Part shown: positions 63,212 to 64,000 of the stretch, piece by piece
Layout: the number at the start of each line of letters is the position of its first letter
How positions within the stretch are numbered: the first letter of the stretch is position 1
Origin: Chitinimonas koreensis
Lineage (GTDB): Bacteria > Pseudomonadota > Gammaproteobacteria > Burkholderiales > Chitinimonadaceae
Length of the DNA stretch: 64,000 nt
Reading direction: 5' to 3'
NCBI RefSeq assembly: GCF_014353015.1
Contig: NZ_CP060704.1
Location: 1,389,001-1,453,000, forward strand
Made by a program: the position numbers and the translations under genes
Notes under the pieces: generated by a model
The model's input: the letters and a program-made list of their open reading frames with translations, nothing else
Databases searched by the model: none
What the model was told of the DNA's origin: nothing

Positions 63212-63994
63212 CTACAGAATTCCCAACGCCACCAGGCACCGCCTCCCCAGCGCCACCCGCTTGTCGCCGCTGCCCTCGGGCAGGTCGACGTTGAGCGCGA
63301 ACGCGTACGTCTTGCCGCTGCGCTCGACCCAGCCGACCCACCAGCCGATGTCGGGGTCGGTGTTGGCGGCCCAGCCGGTCTTGGCGAACAGCGCGTACTC
63401 GGGCGTGCGCTCGATCTGCATGATCTCGCGCGTCAGCGCCATCGCCCGCGGCGAGAACGGCAGCCGGCGTTCGGCCAGCCGGGCCAGGAAGCGCACCTGC
63501 TCGGCCGGCGAGATCGCCAGCGGGCCGTCGAGCCAGAAGCGGTCGACCACCTGGCCGATGTCGCCGTTGCCGTAGCCGACCGCGCCGATATAGCCGCGCA
63601 TCCGCTCGAGCCCGACCCGGCGCGCCACTTCCTGGTAGATCGGCACGCTGGAGATGCGCATCGCCTCGCGCAGATTGGTGTCGTGCTCCCACTCGGCCCG
63701 CCACTGCGGCTTGCCGCCGTAGGGCAGCACCTCGTCGGCGTCGCGCACCGCGCCGCTGTCGAAGCCGGCCAGGCTGTTGAACACCTTGAAGGTCGAGGCC
63801 GGCGTGAAGCGCGTCTCGGCGCGCTTGCGGTCGTACACGGTCATCCGGTCGGCGCCGGCGTCGTACAGCACGAAGGTGCCGGCCAGGCCGGCTGCCTGGA
63901 ACTGGCGGCCCAGCTCGGGCTTCTCGATCCACTCGGTGGCGTGGGCGGCGGCGGCCAGCAGCAGGCTGGCCAGCAGGGGGACGATGCGTCGCAT
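63212..63994 (-). CDS. Class D beta-lactamase (OXA family)
   Basis: A 260-residue periplasmic serine beta-lactamase. The signal peptide is MRRIVPLLASLLLAAAAHA. The active-site motifs are all visible: S-T-F-K at residues 67-70 (TPASTFKVFN), S-S-V at 115-117, Y-G-N at 141-143 (VGYGNGDIGQ), and K-T-G at 205-207 (FAKTGWAA). RFWLDGPLAISPAEQVRFL is also typical. It would hydrolyse penicillins and perhaps more; spectrum cannot be read from sequence. It is encoded between housekeeping genes with no mobile element beside it, so it looks like an intrinsic chromosomal enzyme. Confidence 0.95.
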   Translation of the reverse strand: MRRIVPLLASLLLAAAAHATEWIEKPELGRQFQAAGLAGTFVLYDAGADRMTVYDRKRAETRFTPASTFKVFNSLAGFDSGAVRDADEVLPYGGKPQWRAEWEHDTNLREAMRISSVPIYQEVARRVGLERMRGYIGAVGYGNGDIGQVVDRFWLDGPLAISPAEQVRFLARLAERRLPFSPRAMALTREIMQIERTPEYALFAKTGWAANTDPDIGWWVGWVERSGKTYAFALNVDLPEGSGDKRVALGRRCLVALGIL

Positions 63995-64000
63995 CGGGTT

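Overview
The window is GC-rich, densely coded chromosomal DNA from a betaproteobacterium. The best fit is a Neisseriales- or Chitinibacteraceae-like lineage, but that placement is inference. The support is the gene order maf-yceD-rpmF-plsX-fabH-fabD-fabG-acpP-fabF with pabB/pabC close by, a hemE-priA pair, ubiD, TonB-dependent receptors and REP-type palindromes. No tRNA, rRNA or CRISPR array was seen.

Region by region. 0-2.6 kb: a truncated LysR regulator diverges from a periplasmic amino-acid-binding protein and an ornithine/alanine-racemase-like PLP enzyme. 2.6-7.2 kb: glnS, a DUF433/DUF5615 pair, an HD hydrolase, a Phd/PIN toxin-antitoxin pair and hemE, mostly with overlapping ends. 7.2-15.3 kb: an AT-rich DnaA-box region, priA, a secreted CAP-domain protein, dacB, a Phd/ParE-type pair and ubiD. 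15.3-22.7 kb: two paralogous TonB-dependent receptors sharing a conserved upstream module, with a decayed IS4-family element inserted in the terminator of the first. 22.7-26 kb, minus strand: maf, an RsmI-like methyltransferase, a coiled-coil protein and nadE. 26-37.5 kb: the fatty-acid synthesis cluster with a glutathione S-transferase gene inside it, a secreted alpha/beta hydrolase and the folate genes pabB and pabC.

37.5-46.5 kb: a REP block, a TetR/MFS divergent pair, and an AraC regulator divergent from an operon of an alkyl-DHAP-synthase-like flavoprotein, a GlpD-like dehydrogenase and an FGGY kinase. 46.5-52 kb: an accessory stretch with HigBA, a HEPN protein, a YcxB-like protein, a CPBP protease, a DUF6882-like protein and a RES/Xre toxin-antitoxin pair. 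52-57.2 kb: a VOC protein, a GbsR-type regulator with a strong dyad operator, then cydP-cydA-cydB-cydX for cytochrome bd, with REP elements between cydA and cydB. 57.2-64 kb: two unassigned genes, a chemotaxis receptor, htpG flanked by related repeat elements, and a class D beta-lactamase.

Seven protein genes carry eight apparent frameshifts. In every case the frame is restored by adding one base to a run of three to five G or C. That uniform signature points to homopolymer errors in the sequence rather than gene death, and it affects how the CAP, MFS, TetR, flavoprotein, DUF6882, RES and GbsR genes should be read. The IS4 transposase, in contrast, shows true decay: a large internal deletion, a stop codon and a lost catalytic residue.
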